From the NCBI RefSeq assembly GCF_048159605.1, contig NZ_JBLREB010000006.1:18118-82117 (forward strand): a DNA stretch of 64,000 bases. The letters are read 5' to 3'. The DNA is from Ectobacillus polymachus (GTDB lineage Bacteria; Bacillota; Bacilli; Bacillales; Bacillaceae_G). Every line of letters starts with the position of its first letter. Position 1 is the stretch's first letter. Shown here one piece after another: positions 16,322-25,262 of the stretch. Both the position numbers and the translations under genes were made by a program. The notes below the pieces were generated by a model. That model ran no database searches and was not told the DNA's origin. It saw only the letters and a list, made by a program, of their open reading frames with translations.

Positions 16322-17127
16322 AACATCTTTTAAAATTATTTATTACCTTAAAATCGTTTTCGTAAGCAGTCTGTACCATACGAGTGCCAAGCTAACAATC
16401 AGAGTTAACGAAGGTTCTTTGGAATTCAACTCCGTACCAAGTAGATCCCAACTCACAAGATCTTTGCTTTACTGCGGATGTATAAAGACCTTGTAATTGA
16501 GTTAAGGAATCGTCAAACATATGTAAAGGCCCTCTGCCTTAATTACATGTAACCTGTCATGCAATACTGCTTCACTATCGGTTACAAAAAAAGTTACACC
16601 GTTTTACCCCTTTGGTTTTGATTTTCCAAAGGGGCGTTTTTATGTCCAAGAGAAGAAGAATATCTAGAATTGAGCAGAGTTGTCCATCATTTTCTAATTC
16701 CTCAATAGCTGTGATTGTTTCCCAAATTTTTCTCTTAGAAACGTTGAAACCATGTATATACTCTTCCAGCATGATTGTTACGACAGATGTTCTCTATATC
16801 AGATACATTGAGGGATTTATATACTCTCTCCCTAGATTTGTATGAACTATTGAATCTAGCAAACAATAAAGTATTCAATTAATGATTCTAACATCGAATT
16901 TATCCACACCAACAAATTAATCTTGCTTTTGATAAAAAATACCAATTATACGGAAAAAATACCATAAATTTAACAAAAAACCACATAATATTTTACATGT
17001 AGGTAACATTTACTAAAAAAGTCATAAAAGGAGGCGAAATTTTTCGTTTCATGACTGTGGATGTTACTTCAAAAAATGCTGATGAATGAAACTAATATTT
17101 CAAAAAGGGGGGAAAGGAGCTAAAGGA
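16322..17127. other. gene-poor junction before the pilus locus, decayed fragments
   Basis: No intact gene. On the minus strand 16400-16560 reads as short broken coding fragments, and 16690-16772 reads M-L-E-E-Y-I-H-G-F-N, an N-terminal fragment that runs into the tnsA-like relic. The last 140 bases are an AT-rich leader with inverted arms AGTCAT/ATGACT around 17021-17056 and a free AAAGGAGG. I see no recognisable riboswitch. Confidence 0.5.
16607..16677 (+). pseudogene. relic A: terminator hairpin plus truncated tnsA-like start
   Basis: Stem CCCCTTTGG (16607-16615) / CCAAAGGGG (16626-16634), then CGTTTTT, then ATG at 16642 encoding M-S-K-R-R-R-I-S-R-I-E-Q. This matches the N-terminal segment of Bacillus Tn7-type TnsA proteins as I remember them, after which the frame passes into unrelated sequence. 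The same hairpin-ATG layout recurs on the opposite strand at 24.6 and 39.3 kb. Here it points right, into the pilus locus. Confidence 0.6.
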
Positions 17128-19647
17128 ATGAAGAAAAAAGCATCTGTATTGATGATTTTTCTTTTACTACTGCAGCTATTCTCACCAGGATTGACATCTT
17201 TTGCTGCATCTCCGGTAAAAGACATAAGTCATACAATACAAACAAAAGAAGCAGCTAATCTGTGTTTAAGAGAATATGAAGGACAACTCAAGTTTCAATG
17301 GCCCTCTAACAAAAAGAAAGTAGACCTTGTTATTGTTCAAGATGCAAGTGGTAGTTTTCAGAACACCTTACCAAATGTGAAAAAATCATTAAAAAGTATT
17401 GTCGATCAATTGGATCCACAAAATGATCGAGTTATGGTAACAAGCTTTCAAGATTATCTTGGATTTAAAAAGATGAACGGTAGCGTGCTGGATAAAAGTG
17501 GAACGGGCATAAAAACCACTTTGCAGTCAGGTTTAAATAGTGGTCTACAGTCTGCCAAAAATGGGATTGACAAAATTAACGCTAATAGCGGTACACCAAT
17601 GGCAAGCGGTCTACAGTTTGCCTTGCAACAATATGAACAAGCAAAAGGACAAGCCGATCCAGATCGAGAAACTGTATTTTTGCTAGTAACAGATGGTGTT
17701 GCGAACGTCCAGTTAGATGGATATATCTATAAAGAAACAAATCAACTAACAGATACAGGAAAGGGATATAGCTCTTTAGAATACGGTCAAGATTACAAAG
17801 GGGCGTTGTCTCAAGTAACCGATCAAGCGAATCTGATAAAAGGAAAAGGGTATAAATTAGTTACTGCTTTCTGGGAAGATAAAAAAGCTTTATCTGCTTC
17901 TGATCAATATTATACAAAGTACGACGTAGTAGGACCATATGCACAGAATGCCCTTCAAAATATGGCGACAAAACCAGAATGGTTTGTTTTATCCAATAAT
18001 ATTGAAGAGTTTACTAAGAAATTATTTGACACAGTAACCGAAGTTACCAAAAACGACAAAATGGTTTTAGATTTTTATAATGACTTGCAAGTAACAGAAT
18101 TTAATGTATCTGGACCGAACGGTTCTACTACAAAACCTGTTTTGAAAGATAACCAATTAACTTGGGATCTAGCAAGACAACCAGCAGGAACATACACCCT
18201 TACTTATAAAGTCAAAGAAACAAAGCCTCAGCCAAATGGATTTGACGTTGCAGGTGGATATTTTATTTCATCTGACCAAAGAATTGAAATTCCAACAACG
18301 AAGACCTCCCCAAATCCAAATGCAGATCAATGCTACAACAATGTATCGAAAAAAGTTTCAGATGCTGATCAAAAGTTAGTAGATGCTGCGCTCCTAAACT
18401 CAATTAATGAAGAATTCCAATATGATATCAATTACAGATTGGGATTCGACGTAGAATCCAAACAAGTAATTGCCCTGCAGGATGATTTAGAAGATATATT
18501 AGATATTTTAGATACGAAATTAACAAATGCAAAAGGGGAAACTATTCAAATAACCCCGATAATAGATAAAGCTACGTCTATCGTTACGTATACGCTTCCA
18601 AAGCAAAACGGTTCATATGCGTATCTAGCCGGGCAACAGTATACATTAACCATTAAAGCGAAAATCAAGCCGGATACAAATCTAGATGTGCTAAAACAAT
18701 TCATCGCAAGCGGTGGGATTCCAAATATAGCTAAGCTTATTTTAGATAATAAGCCTTTGGAATCGAATAAAGTTACCGTTACTCCTCCAATTGAAGAACC
18801 AAAGCTTCATAAAACCGTTTCAGATAATGATGAAACAAATGTCGAAAAGGCAACTTTATCAAGTACGAAAGAGAAATTTACCTGGAATGTGAATTATGAG
18901 TTTGGAAATGCACCTGGTGGCTATAATTCCATCGTATTGAGTGATGATTTAGAGAATGTTTTAGATATTGTAGATGTGAAGGTTGTCAATAAAAAAGGTG
19001 AGAACATCAATGTCCAACCGAACATTGATCCAACTTCGAAAAAAGTAACAGTAGAACTGCCAAAGAAAGATGGGAGCTATGCATATTTAGCTGGAGAAAC
19101 TTACACATTGCATATTACTTCTAAAATTTCTGATCAGGCGTCTACAGAAGAATTAGCGAAGTACTTATCAAAAGGTGGAATCCCTAATAAAGCAGAACTA
19201 TTGCTTAACGACAAATCGACGATGTCAAATGAAGTAACGGTTGTACCGCCGATTGGTCAAATTGAAATTGAAAAAGTCGATGTCTCAGATTCTAACATCA
19301 AACTAAAAAACGCCGTGTTTCAGATACTAGACAAAGACGGTAAAGAAGTAGGTAAAATAACAACCGATGTAAATGGGAAGGCGACTTTAGACCAACTTTT
19401 ATTAGGAAAATACACAATTAAAGAAGTACAAGCACCAGATGGCTACATGCTGTTAAGAGATCCAATTGAAGCAGAAATTACACTGGAAACTCCTATACAA
19501 AAAATACAAGTAGAAAATACAAAAAGAGAATGGACAATTCCTAGTACAGGTGGTACGGGAACTCCAATCTTCTATTTCGGCGGCAGCATAGTAATGCTAT
19601 TAACTTTATTCTTTTATTTCCGTAAAAAAGTGGCTGGTAGATTTTAA
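17128..19647 (+). CDS. bcpB: vWA-domain tip pilin (BcpB-like), LPXTG-type anchored
   Basis: An 839-residue cell-wall protein. Signal peptide about 1-27; von Willebrand A domain about 55-330 with MIDAS residues D-A-S-G-S, T in G-T-P-M-A-S, and D in V-T-D-G-V-A; two homologous isopeptide-type repeats of about 140 residues beginning D-A-D-Q-K and D-N-D-E-T; a CnaB/SpaA-like domain near 715-790; sorting signal I-P-S-T-G, hydrophobic segment and basic tail. This is the layout of streptococcal tip adhesins, and I-P-x-T-G matches the BcpB sorting signal. The start at 17128 follows GGAAAGGAG. It likely caps the pilus and binds host or surface ligands. Confidence 0.85.
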   Translation: MKKKASVLMIFLLLLQLFSPGLTSFAASPVKDISHTIQTKEAANLCLREYEGQLKFQWPSNKKKVDLVIVQDASGSFQNTLPNVKKSLKSIVDQLDPQNDRVMVTSFQDYLGFKKMNGSVLDKSGTGIKTTLQSGLNSGLQSAKNGIDKINANSGTPMASGLQFALQQYEQAKGQADPDRETVFLLVTDGVANVQLDGYIYKETNQLTDTGKGYSSLEYGQDYKGALSQVTDQANLIKGKGYKLVTAFWEDKKALSASDQYYTKYDVVGPYAQNALQNMATKPEWFVLSNNIEEFTKKLFDTVTEVTKNDKMVLDFYNDLQVTEFNVSGPNGSTTKPVLKDNQLTWDLARQPAGTYTLTYKVKETKPQPNGFDVAGGYFISSDQRIEIPTTKTSPNPNADQCYNNVSKKVSDADQKLVDAALLNSINEEFQYDINYRLGFDVESKQVIALQDDLEDILDILDTKLTNAKGETIQITPIIDKATSIVTYTLPKQNGSYAYLAGQQYTLTIKAKIKPDTNLDVLKQFIASGGIPNIAKLILDNKPLESNKVTVTPPIEEPKLHKTVSDNDETNVEKATLSSTKEKFTWNVNYEFGNAPGGYNSIVLSDDLENVLDIVDVKVVNKKGENINVQPNIDPTSKKVTVELPKKDGSYAYLAGETYTLHITSKISDQASTEELAKYLSKGGIPNKAELLLNDKSTMSNEVTVVPPIGQIEIEKVDVSDSNIKLKNAVFQILDKDGKEVGKITTDVNGKATLDQLLLGKYTIKEVQAPDGYMLLRDPIEAEITLETPIQKIQVENTKREWTIPSTGGTGTPIFYFGGSIVMLLTLFFYFRKKVAGRF

Positions 19648-19684
19648 AATTAAAAAATTCATAGAGATGGTGAGGAGAAAGCAC

Positions 19685-21358
19685 ATGAAGAAAATCTTTA
19701 ATATTATGTTGGCCTTTGTGCTAACTTTATCAATGCTTCCTAATTTAATTGCAAATGCAGAGTCAGAGTCTAAAGAGAAAGGTTCTTTAACCATTCATAA
19801 GTACGAGCAAGAGAAAGATGGAGACAAGGGCGTAGAAGGTGATGGTTCTGCAAATCAAACCATTCCAGATGGCGTGAAACCATTACCAGGCGTAACGTAT
19901 GAAATTAAACAAATTGCATCATTTGAAAAAATCTCAAATGAAGGAAAAATCGTAAAAGAAAATGTAAAACCTGTTACAAACGGAAAGACCATTACAATTA
20001 CAACAAACGACAAAGGGGAAGCTGTATTTAAAGAATTACCTTTAGGTCGATATGAAGTGAAGGAAATTTCTGGTCCAGCGCATGTTAATTTAAACCCAAA
20101 TACGTATACAGTTGACATTCCAATGACAAATAAAAACGGAGATGTGTTAAATTATGATGTTCACATCTACCCAAAGAATGAAATCAAGCGTGGTGCAGTA
20201 GAACTAACAAAAACAGGTGCAAATGATACAGAATTAGCCGGTGCTGAATTCTCTTTATTTAAAGAAGATGGTACAAAAATTAATAAAAATGTTTTAGTAA
20301 CAGGTGCAGACGGGAAAATCCGTGTACAAGGTTTGGAATATGGTAAATACTATTTCCAAGAAACAAAAGCGCCGGATGGATATGTTCTAGATTCAACAAA
20401 GTATGCGTTCTCCATTGAACAATCAGGTACAACGAATGAAGATGGTACCATTACATCTGGTGTACTAGTAAAAGTAAAAATGAAAAACTTCGAAGAGCCT
20501 ACGATTGATAAAAAAGTTAACGGAGAATTAGAAGTTTTACCAATTAATCCAATCACAAATTTTAATTATGATATTAAAACATTAATTCCAGAAGATATTA
20601 AAGATTATAAGCAATACGTTGTCTCCGATACTTTAGATAGTCAATTAATGATTCAAGGTAAGCCAATCGTTAAGATCGATGGCGTTGAAGTAGACGCAAG
20701 TGTTGTAGACGTAACGATAGATGGACAAAAAGTAACAGCTACTGTAAAAGATTTCTCAAAATTAGTTGGTAAAAAAGAACTCCATTTACAAATTACAGCG
20801 CAAATTAAAGAAGGTGTAGAAGCTGGAACAAAAATTCCAAATACAGCGATGATCGATTTCACAAACAAAAATGAAGTGACGAAGGAAAAAGAAACAAAAC
20901 CAGTAATTGTCTCACCAACAACTGGCAGCATTTCATTAACAAAAATCGACAGTGGTAAAGATCATAAGAAATTACAAGGTGCAGAGTTTAAATTAGTCGA
21001 TAAAAAAGGGAATACCGTAATAGTTGAAGGCAAAGAAGTAGTAGGCATATCAGATGCGAACGGCGTTATTACTTGGAATAACCTTCCTTACGGCGAGTAC
21101 CAAATCGTTGAAACAAAATCACCAACTTATACAAAAGACGATGGTACAATAGCTTCTTATCAATTATTAAGAGACCCAATCCAGGTAACCATTGACAAAG
21201 ATCACACAAAAATTGAATTAACTGTAGAGAATAATAAAAGTGGTTGGGTACTTCCTTTAACAGGTGGTATAGGAACAATTCTGTTCACTGCAGTAGGTCT
21301 TGCCCTAATGGCTGTTGCAGCATTTGTTCTCTTTAGAAGAAAGTCTACCAACAACTAA
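19685..21358 (+). CDS. bcpA: major shaft pilin (BcpA-like)
   Basis: A 557-residue pilin with signal peptide (1-25), several CnaB-type domains able to form isopeptide bonds, the pilin motif Y-P-K-N near residue 165 whose lysine is linked to the next subunit, an isopeptide D2-type domain in the middle, and the L-P-L-T-G sorting signal with membrane segment and R-R-K tail. This matches BcpA of B. cereus. It starts 37 bases after the tip pilin with GAGGAG upstream. Class C sortase SrtD downstream should polymerise it. Confidence 0.92.
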   Translation: MKKIFNIMLAFVLTLSMLPNLIANAESESKEKGSLTIHKYEQEKDGDKGVEGDGSANQTIPDGVKPLPGVTYEIKQIASFEKISNEGKIVKENVKPVTNGKTITITTNDKGEAVFKELPLGRYEVKEISGPAHVNLNPNTYTVDIPMTNKNGDVLNYDVHIYPKNEIKRGAVELTKTGANDTELAGAEFSLFKEDGTKINKNVLVTGADGKIRVQGLEYGKYYFQETKAPDGYVLDSTKYAFSIEQSGTTNEDGTITSGVLVKVKMKNFEEPTIDKKVNGELEVLPINPITNFNYDIKTLIPEDIKDYKQYVVSDTLDSQLMIQGKPIVKIDGVEVDASVVDVTIDGQKVTATVKDFSKLVGKKELHLQITAQIKEGVEAGTKIPNTAMIDFTNKNEVTKEKETKPVIVSPTTGSISLTKIDSGKDHKKLQGAEFKLVDKKGNTVIVEGKEVVGISDANGVITWNNLPYGEYQIVETKSPTYTKDDGTIASYQLLRDPIQVTIDKDHTKIELTVENNKSGWVLPLTGGIGTILFTAVGLALMAVAAFVLFRRKSTNN

Positions 21359-21376
21359 AGTTTTAGACATGTAATA

Positions 21377-21412
21377 GGAAAAGAGGAGAAGCAAATCGCT
21401 TCCCTCTTTTCC
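21377..21412 (+). terminator. hairpin between shaft pilin and sortase genes
   Basis: Stem GGAAAAGAGG extended by AGAAGC/GCTTC to CCTCTTTTCC. The T-run is broken, so partial read-through into srtD is likely, giving more pilin than sortase. Confidence 0.75.
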
Positions 21413-21441
21413 GTATTTTCCTACCCTTAAAGGAGCAGATT

Positions 21442-22269
21442 ATGAAACGAAACATCATTTTCGGATGCATTTTTTTAGTAGGATTTGGTGTTTTTTTGTA
21501 TCCAACGGTTAGCAATTGGTTAGCAACAAGAGCACATTATTCTGCGGTTAGCTCTTTTGATACAAAAATAAAAGCAATGGAAAAGCAAGAAATCGAACTC
21601 CGGGCAAAAGAAGCAGATGAATATAATAAAAAAGTACAAAATTCCACACAGCCTCTTACAGATCCATTTAATGGGCAAAAAAATAGAAATTCAAATTCCT
21701 ATGCAGATGCGTTAAATATAGGGGATGTAATGGGATATATTGAAATACCTAAAATAGACGTAAAACTTCCGATTTATCAAGGAACCTCTGAGGAAGTTTT
21801 AAGTCGCGGGGTAGGTCATGTAGATGAATCATCTTTACCAATTGGAGGAGAAGGTACGCATACCGTTTTGACAGGACATCGTGGTTTGCCTTCTGCAGTC
21901 TTATTTAGCAATCTAGATAAACTAGAAAAATCTGATGTTTTCTACATTCATTCATTAGATAAAACCCTTGCTTACAGGGTCGATCAAATTAAAGTGGTAT
22001 TACCCAATGAAACAAATGACTTATTAGTTGTGAAAGATCAAGATTATGCGACGTTGATTACTTGTACACCTTATGGGGTGAATACACATAGATTGCTAGT
22101 TAGAGGACATCGTATTCCTCTTAATGCACAAGAAAAAGAGAAAGAATCAGCTTCAAAATCATTTTTTCCAGAAGAGTTGATGATATGGATGATAATTGTT
22201 CCAATTGCTATTCTAGTTGTACTTATCATCTATATGAAAATAAGAAAGAAATCATTACCTGTAAGGTAA
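21442..22269 (+). CDS. srtD: class C pilin sortase (SrtD-like)
   Basis: A 275-residue class C sortase: N-terminal membrane segment, lid motif D-P-F near residue 73, catalytic His in L-T-G-H-R-G, Cys in T-L-I-T-C-T-P-Y-G, Arg in H-R-L-L-V-R-G-H-R, and a second membrane helix near the C-terminus. It should join BcpA subunits through the L-P-L-T-G threonine and the Y-P-K-N lysine. AAGGAG precedes the ATG. Confidence 0.93.
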   Translation: MKRNIIFGCIFLVGFGVFLYPTVSNWLATRAHYSAVSSFDTKIKAMEKQEIELRAKEADEYNKKVQNSTQPLTDPFNGQKNRNSNSYADALNIGDVMGYIEIPKIDVKLPIYQGTSEEVLSRGVGHVDESSLPIGGEGTHTVLTGHRGLPSAVLFSNLDKLEKSDVFYIHSLDKTLAYRVDQIKVVLPNETNDLLVVKDQDYATLITCTPYGVNTHRLLVRGHRIPLNAQEKEKESASKSFFPEELMIWMIIVPIAILVVLIIYMKIRKKSLPVR

Positions 22270-22280
22270 GCCATAGAAAA

Positions 22281-22311
22281 ACACCTGATTAATCTCTAAT
22301 TGATCAGGTGT
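22281..22311 (+). terminator. hairpin after srtD
   Basis: Stem ACACCTGAT (22281-22289) / ATCAGGTGT (22303-22311). The downstream T-run is weak. Confidence 0.6.
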
Positions 22312-22508
22312 AATAAGATTTACATTTAATCTTTTTCTTCTTCTAGATATAAGACTGAACACTCCATCTGTTAAATATCCATTCACGTCGTAAAAATATG
22401 AGTGCTTTTCCGTAAAACTTATGGTAAAATCTTGAATAAATTTAAATTTATGGAAAATATTAGCAAAAGTAGATTTTCATCTTTTTAGAAGATGTAAAGG
22501 AGGAAATG

Positions 22509-23738
22509 ATGAATAATTTCATTGACATACAATATATATGCCATATGATATGTAAAACATTCACAGTTCCTGTTTGTTTTTTATCCACGGATAAAAATAT
22601 CTTGTATGAATCTACTCCTAATGATAGTTATAATCCTTTTTATTCTTCAAAAGAAAAACAGTTACATGAATTATATCAAGAAAGTGATTTTTTTGATTTT
22701 CCGCTCATCAAAACGAATCCTTATCTTGAAAATTTTGTTGTAATTCATATAACCAATCATGAACATATAAAAGGGACTCTTATAATCGGTCCTTCTATGC
22801 ACACCAAATTATCAGAAAAAATGATCATCAAACTTATGAGTAAGTTTAATTTAATTACCGGACTACAAAATGTACTCAACTACTTTCATTCAGTACCTGA
22901 AATTAAAAAAATTAGTTTAATTCATATAAGTATTTTATTACATTACATGATTTATAATGAAAAATTAGATATAAGCACTGTTTGGAAAAAAAATAAATTA
23001 CTAGAAGAAAAATCATATGACATTATAAATCTAGATTTATATATTTCAACACGCCATCAAAGCAATCCCGTCCATTACGACATATCAATTGAGAAACAAT
23101 TTTTAAACACTATTAAAGAAGGAAACAAAGAAAAATTAATAGAATATGCATATGCATTTCCACTAGAAACTGCTGGAATTTTATCAACAACGGATCAGCT
23201 AAGAAACCAAAAAAACTATGGAATTATTGCCATTGCCCTAGCTACTAGATACGCTATAGATGGTAATCTACCGTCAGAAATTGCTTTTTCACTTAGTGAT
23301 TTATATATACAGACCCTTGAAGAGTTAAATGACTTGCACGCTATAAATAGATTATTAGAAAATGCTTTATGTACTTTTGCGGATCGCGTCAAAGAATATA
23401 GTGTACATAAATACTCAAGCACTATCACTGCTTGCCTAAATCATATTTCCAAAAACATTTACCATGAGATATCACTTCAAGATCTCGCTAGCGTTACGAA
23501 TATAAATCCCTCTTATTTATCCCAGTTATTTAAAAAAGAAGTAGGTATCCCTTTAAGTGAATATATTCAACGAGAACGAATAGAAGAAGCTAAAAAACTA
23601 TTAACTTTAACTAAATATCCTCTATCCGATATTTGTACTTGGCTCACTTTTAATGATCAAAGTTATTTTACAAAGATTTTCAAAAAAGTTACTAACACTA
23701 CCCCAAGGCAATATCGCCAAACATACACTGTAATATAA
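22509..23738 (+). CDS. AraC-family regulator, probable pilus regulator
   Basis: About 409 residues. The C-terminal 100 residues hold two AraC helix-turn-helix motifs (I-S-L-Q-D-L-A-S-V-T-N-I-N-P-S-Y-L-S-Q-L-F-K and Y-P-L-S-D-I-C-T-W-L-T-F-N-D-Q-S-Y-F-T-K-I-F-K). The 300-residue N-terminal part is not a standard sugar-binding AraC domain. An ATG doublet at 22506/22509 follows AAAGGAGG. Its position between two sortase genes parallels the AraC-type MsmR regulators of streptococcal pilus islands, so control of the locus is the likely job. Confidence 0.82.
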   Translation: MNNFIDIQYICHMICKTFTVPVCFLSTDKNILYESTPNDSYNPFYSSKEKQLHELYQESDFFDFPLIKTNPYLENFVVIHITNHEHIKGTLIIGPSMHTKLSEKMIIKLMSKFNLITGLQNVLNYFHSVPEIKKISLIHISILLHYMIYNEKLDISTVWKKNKLLEEKSYDIINLDLYISTRHQSNPVHYDISIEKQFLNTIKEGNKEKLIEYAYAFPLETAGILSTTDQLRNQKNYGIIAIALATRYAIDGNLPSEIAFSLSDLYIQTLEELNDLHAINRLLENALCTFADRVKEYSVHKYSSTITACLNHISKNIYHEISLQDLASVTNINPSYLSQLFKKEVGIPLSEYIQRERIEEAKKLLTLTKYPLSDICTWLTFNDQSYFTKIFKKVTNTTPRQYRQTYTVI

Positions 23739-23819
23739 AGTGAAACTCCTATTCGTGTGTCTTACTACTACAGGTTACACGAAGTGCTTCTTTCAAAAAT
23801 TAGAGCGAGGAATAGAGAT

Positions 23820-24452
23820 ATGAACAAGAAGAGAATTTATAATATATTGATAATCCTGCTATTTACGGTTGGTTGTATTTTCATTGCAAAACCTTTTTAT
23901 GACGCTTATAAAGCTAAGAAAACGCAAGAAAAAAACTTAGAAACTATCATGAAAATGAAGTACAACAAGCAAGAAACCACATTTACTGATGCTTCCAACA
24001 TAAAACGACCAGATTTAGCAGATGTATCCAATGCTTCATTAGATGAGAAAGCGGTCATCGGGCGTTTATCCATTCCAAGCATTGGTTTGGGACTACCGAT
24101 TCTAAATTCTTCGACAGAAAATCATTTATTATCAGGTGCAACAACAATTAGAGAGAAACAACAGATGGGAAAAGGAAATTACGCATTAGCAGGACATAAT
24201 ATGTCCAAAAAAGGTGTGTTATTTAGCGATATTTCGGAATTAAAAACGAATGACAAAATATATTTATATGATAATGAAAATGAATACGAATATGCAGTAC
24301 AACAAATAACAGAAGTTTCACCTAGTACATGGGACGTTGTGGAAAATCACGGCAAAGATGAAGTAACACTTATTACATGTTTATCTGTACTTGATAATTC
24401 AAAGCGATGGGTAGTATCTGGTGATTTAGTATATGTAAAAAAAATACAGTGA
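23820..24452 (+). CDS. srtA: sortase A
   Basis: A 210-residue class A sortase with an N-terminal membrane anchor, A-L-A-G-H-N-M with the catalytic His, V-T-L-I-T-C with the Cys, and K-R-W-V-V-S-G with the Arg. Start ATG at 23820 gives M-N-K-K-R-I-Y, matching B. cereus SrtA. It attaches finished pili and other L-P-x-T-G proteins to the wall. A housekeeping-type sortase inside a pilus locus makes the region self-sufficient for display, but whether another srtA exists elsewhere cannot be seen. Confidence 0.88.
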   Translation: MNKKRIYNILIILLFTVGCIFIAKPFYDAYKAKKTQEKNLETIMKMKYNKQETTFTDASNIKRPDLADVSNASLDEKAVIGRLSIPSIGLGLPILNSSTENHLLSGATTIREKQQMGKGNYALAGHNMSKKGVLFSDISELKTNDKIYLYDNENEYEYAVQQITEVSPSTWDVVENHGKDEVTLITCLSVLDNSKRWVVSGDLVYVKKIQ

Positions 24453-24554
24453 GCCCCAAAAGTTGAGGATTGAATTCTGTATTTGTACAGGGCACAATCC
24501 TTTTCGTTACCCTTTTACATATTCTATTATTCTTGTGAATTTTGATGACGCACT

Positions 24555-24650
24555 TTACCCTGAACCTCGACCTTGTTTAATCCTTTTTTCAATTTCAGAT
24601 GTTCTTTTTCTTTTGAACATAAAAACACCCCTTAGACAATTAAAGGGGTA
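24555..24650 (-). pseudogene. relic B: terminator hairpin plus truncated tnsA-like start
   Basis: On the minus strand, stem ACCCCTTTA/TAAGGGGT at about 24627-24649, then GTTTTT, then ATG (24620) encoding M-F-K-R-K-R-T-S-E-I-E-K-R-I-K-Q-G-R-G and a stop at 24555. TnsA proteins continue with a G-x-D-Y-K-P-W segment here, which is lost. Orientation is opposite to relic A, so A and B point inward at the pilus locus. Confidence 0.62.
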
Positions 24651-24687
24651 AGACGGTGCAACTTTTTTACTTAGTATTTGTATTTAA

Positions 24688-24834
24688 TTATTCAGCAATT
24701 TCTTGAAGATGAAAGTAAGTTACGTTATAAATATGTTCAATCTCAGCATCCGTCATAAATATTAACGTATCTTTGTGTAACCCTTTATTCATTGCAATAA
24801 ATTCGATCATGTTTTTACGTTCTGTTCTAGCCAT
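24688..24834 (-). CDS. BH0509-type small protein
   Basis: A 48-residue ORF starting M-A-R-T-E-R-K-N-M-I-E-F-I, containing M-T-D-A-E-I-E-H-I-Y, with a strong AGGGAGG site nine bases before the ATG. It resembles the small BH0509 family common in Bacillus. The function of that family is unknown. Isolated between relic B and a transposase relic. Confidence 0.72.
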   Translation of the reverse strand: MARTERKNMIEFIAMNKGLHKDTLIFMTDAEIEHIYNVTYFHLQEIAE

Positions 24835-24994
24835 TATTAATTCCTCCCTTTATTGTATTAACACAGATATATTTTAGTTATTTCTATTATATAACAGAAC
24901 GAGCGATACGCAACACAAAATTTTCAAAAAACTCAAAATATTTTTTAGGAGGATCTTTAAAACTGTTTTTCCTAAACCATCAACAATTGTAGGT

Positions 24995-25183
24995 TTAAAA
25001 AAGCGATTTTAATAAAGGAATTGTGGCTTTTCCATCATGTAAGCTTCCGGTAGAATGCTAGGATTTCAGAATGTATGGACTACTCGTTCCAACTGCTAAA
25101 TGTGCTTTGTAACCAAACCAATATGTAAATACTTTACCCTCGCTTCTCTCTCCTCCCCCATTATTCTGTACATCTGCATACCA
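24995..25183 (-). pseudogene. transposase fragment (IS4-like)
   Basis: The minus strand reads W-Y-A-D-V-Q-N ... Y-W-F-G-Y-K-A-H-L-A-V-G-T-S-S, one in-frame stop, then S-T-G-S-L-H-D-G-K-A-T-I-P-L-L-K. G-Y-K-x-H-x-x-V and H-D-x-K-x-A-I-P-L-L-K are the central segment of IS4-type DDE transposases. Both ends of the gene are missing and no terminal repeats were found. Covers most of the gap before oxdC. Confidence 0.7.
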
Positions 25184-25262
25184 AACATGTTTATATCATA
25201 TATTTGGTACAAGCAATCATACAGGTATTGCAGTGCATTGTAATGAGAAAGGAGCATATTTT

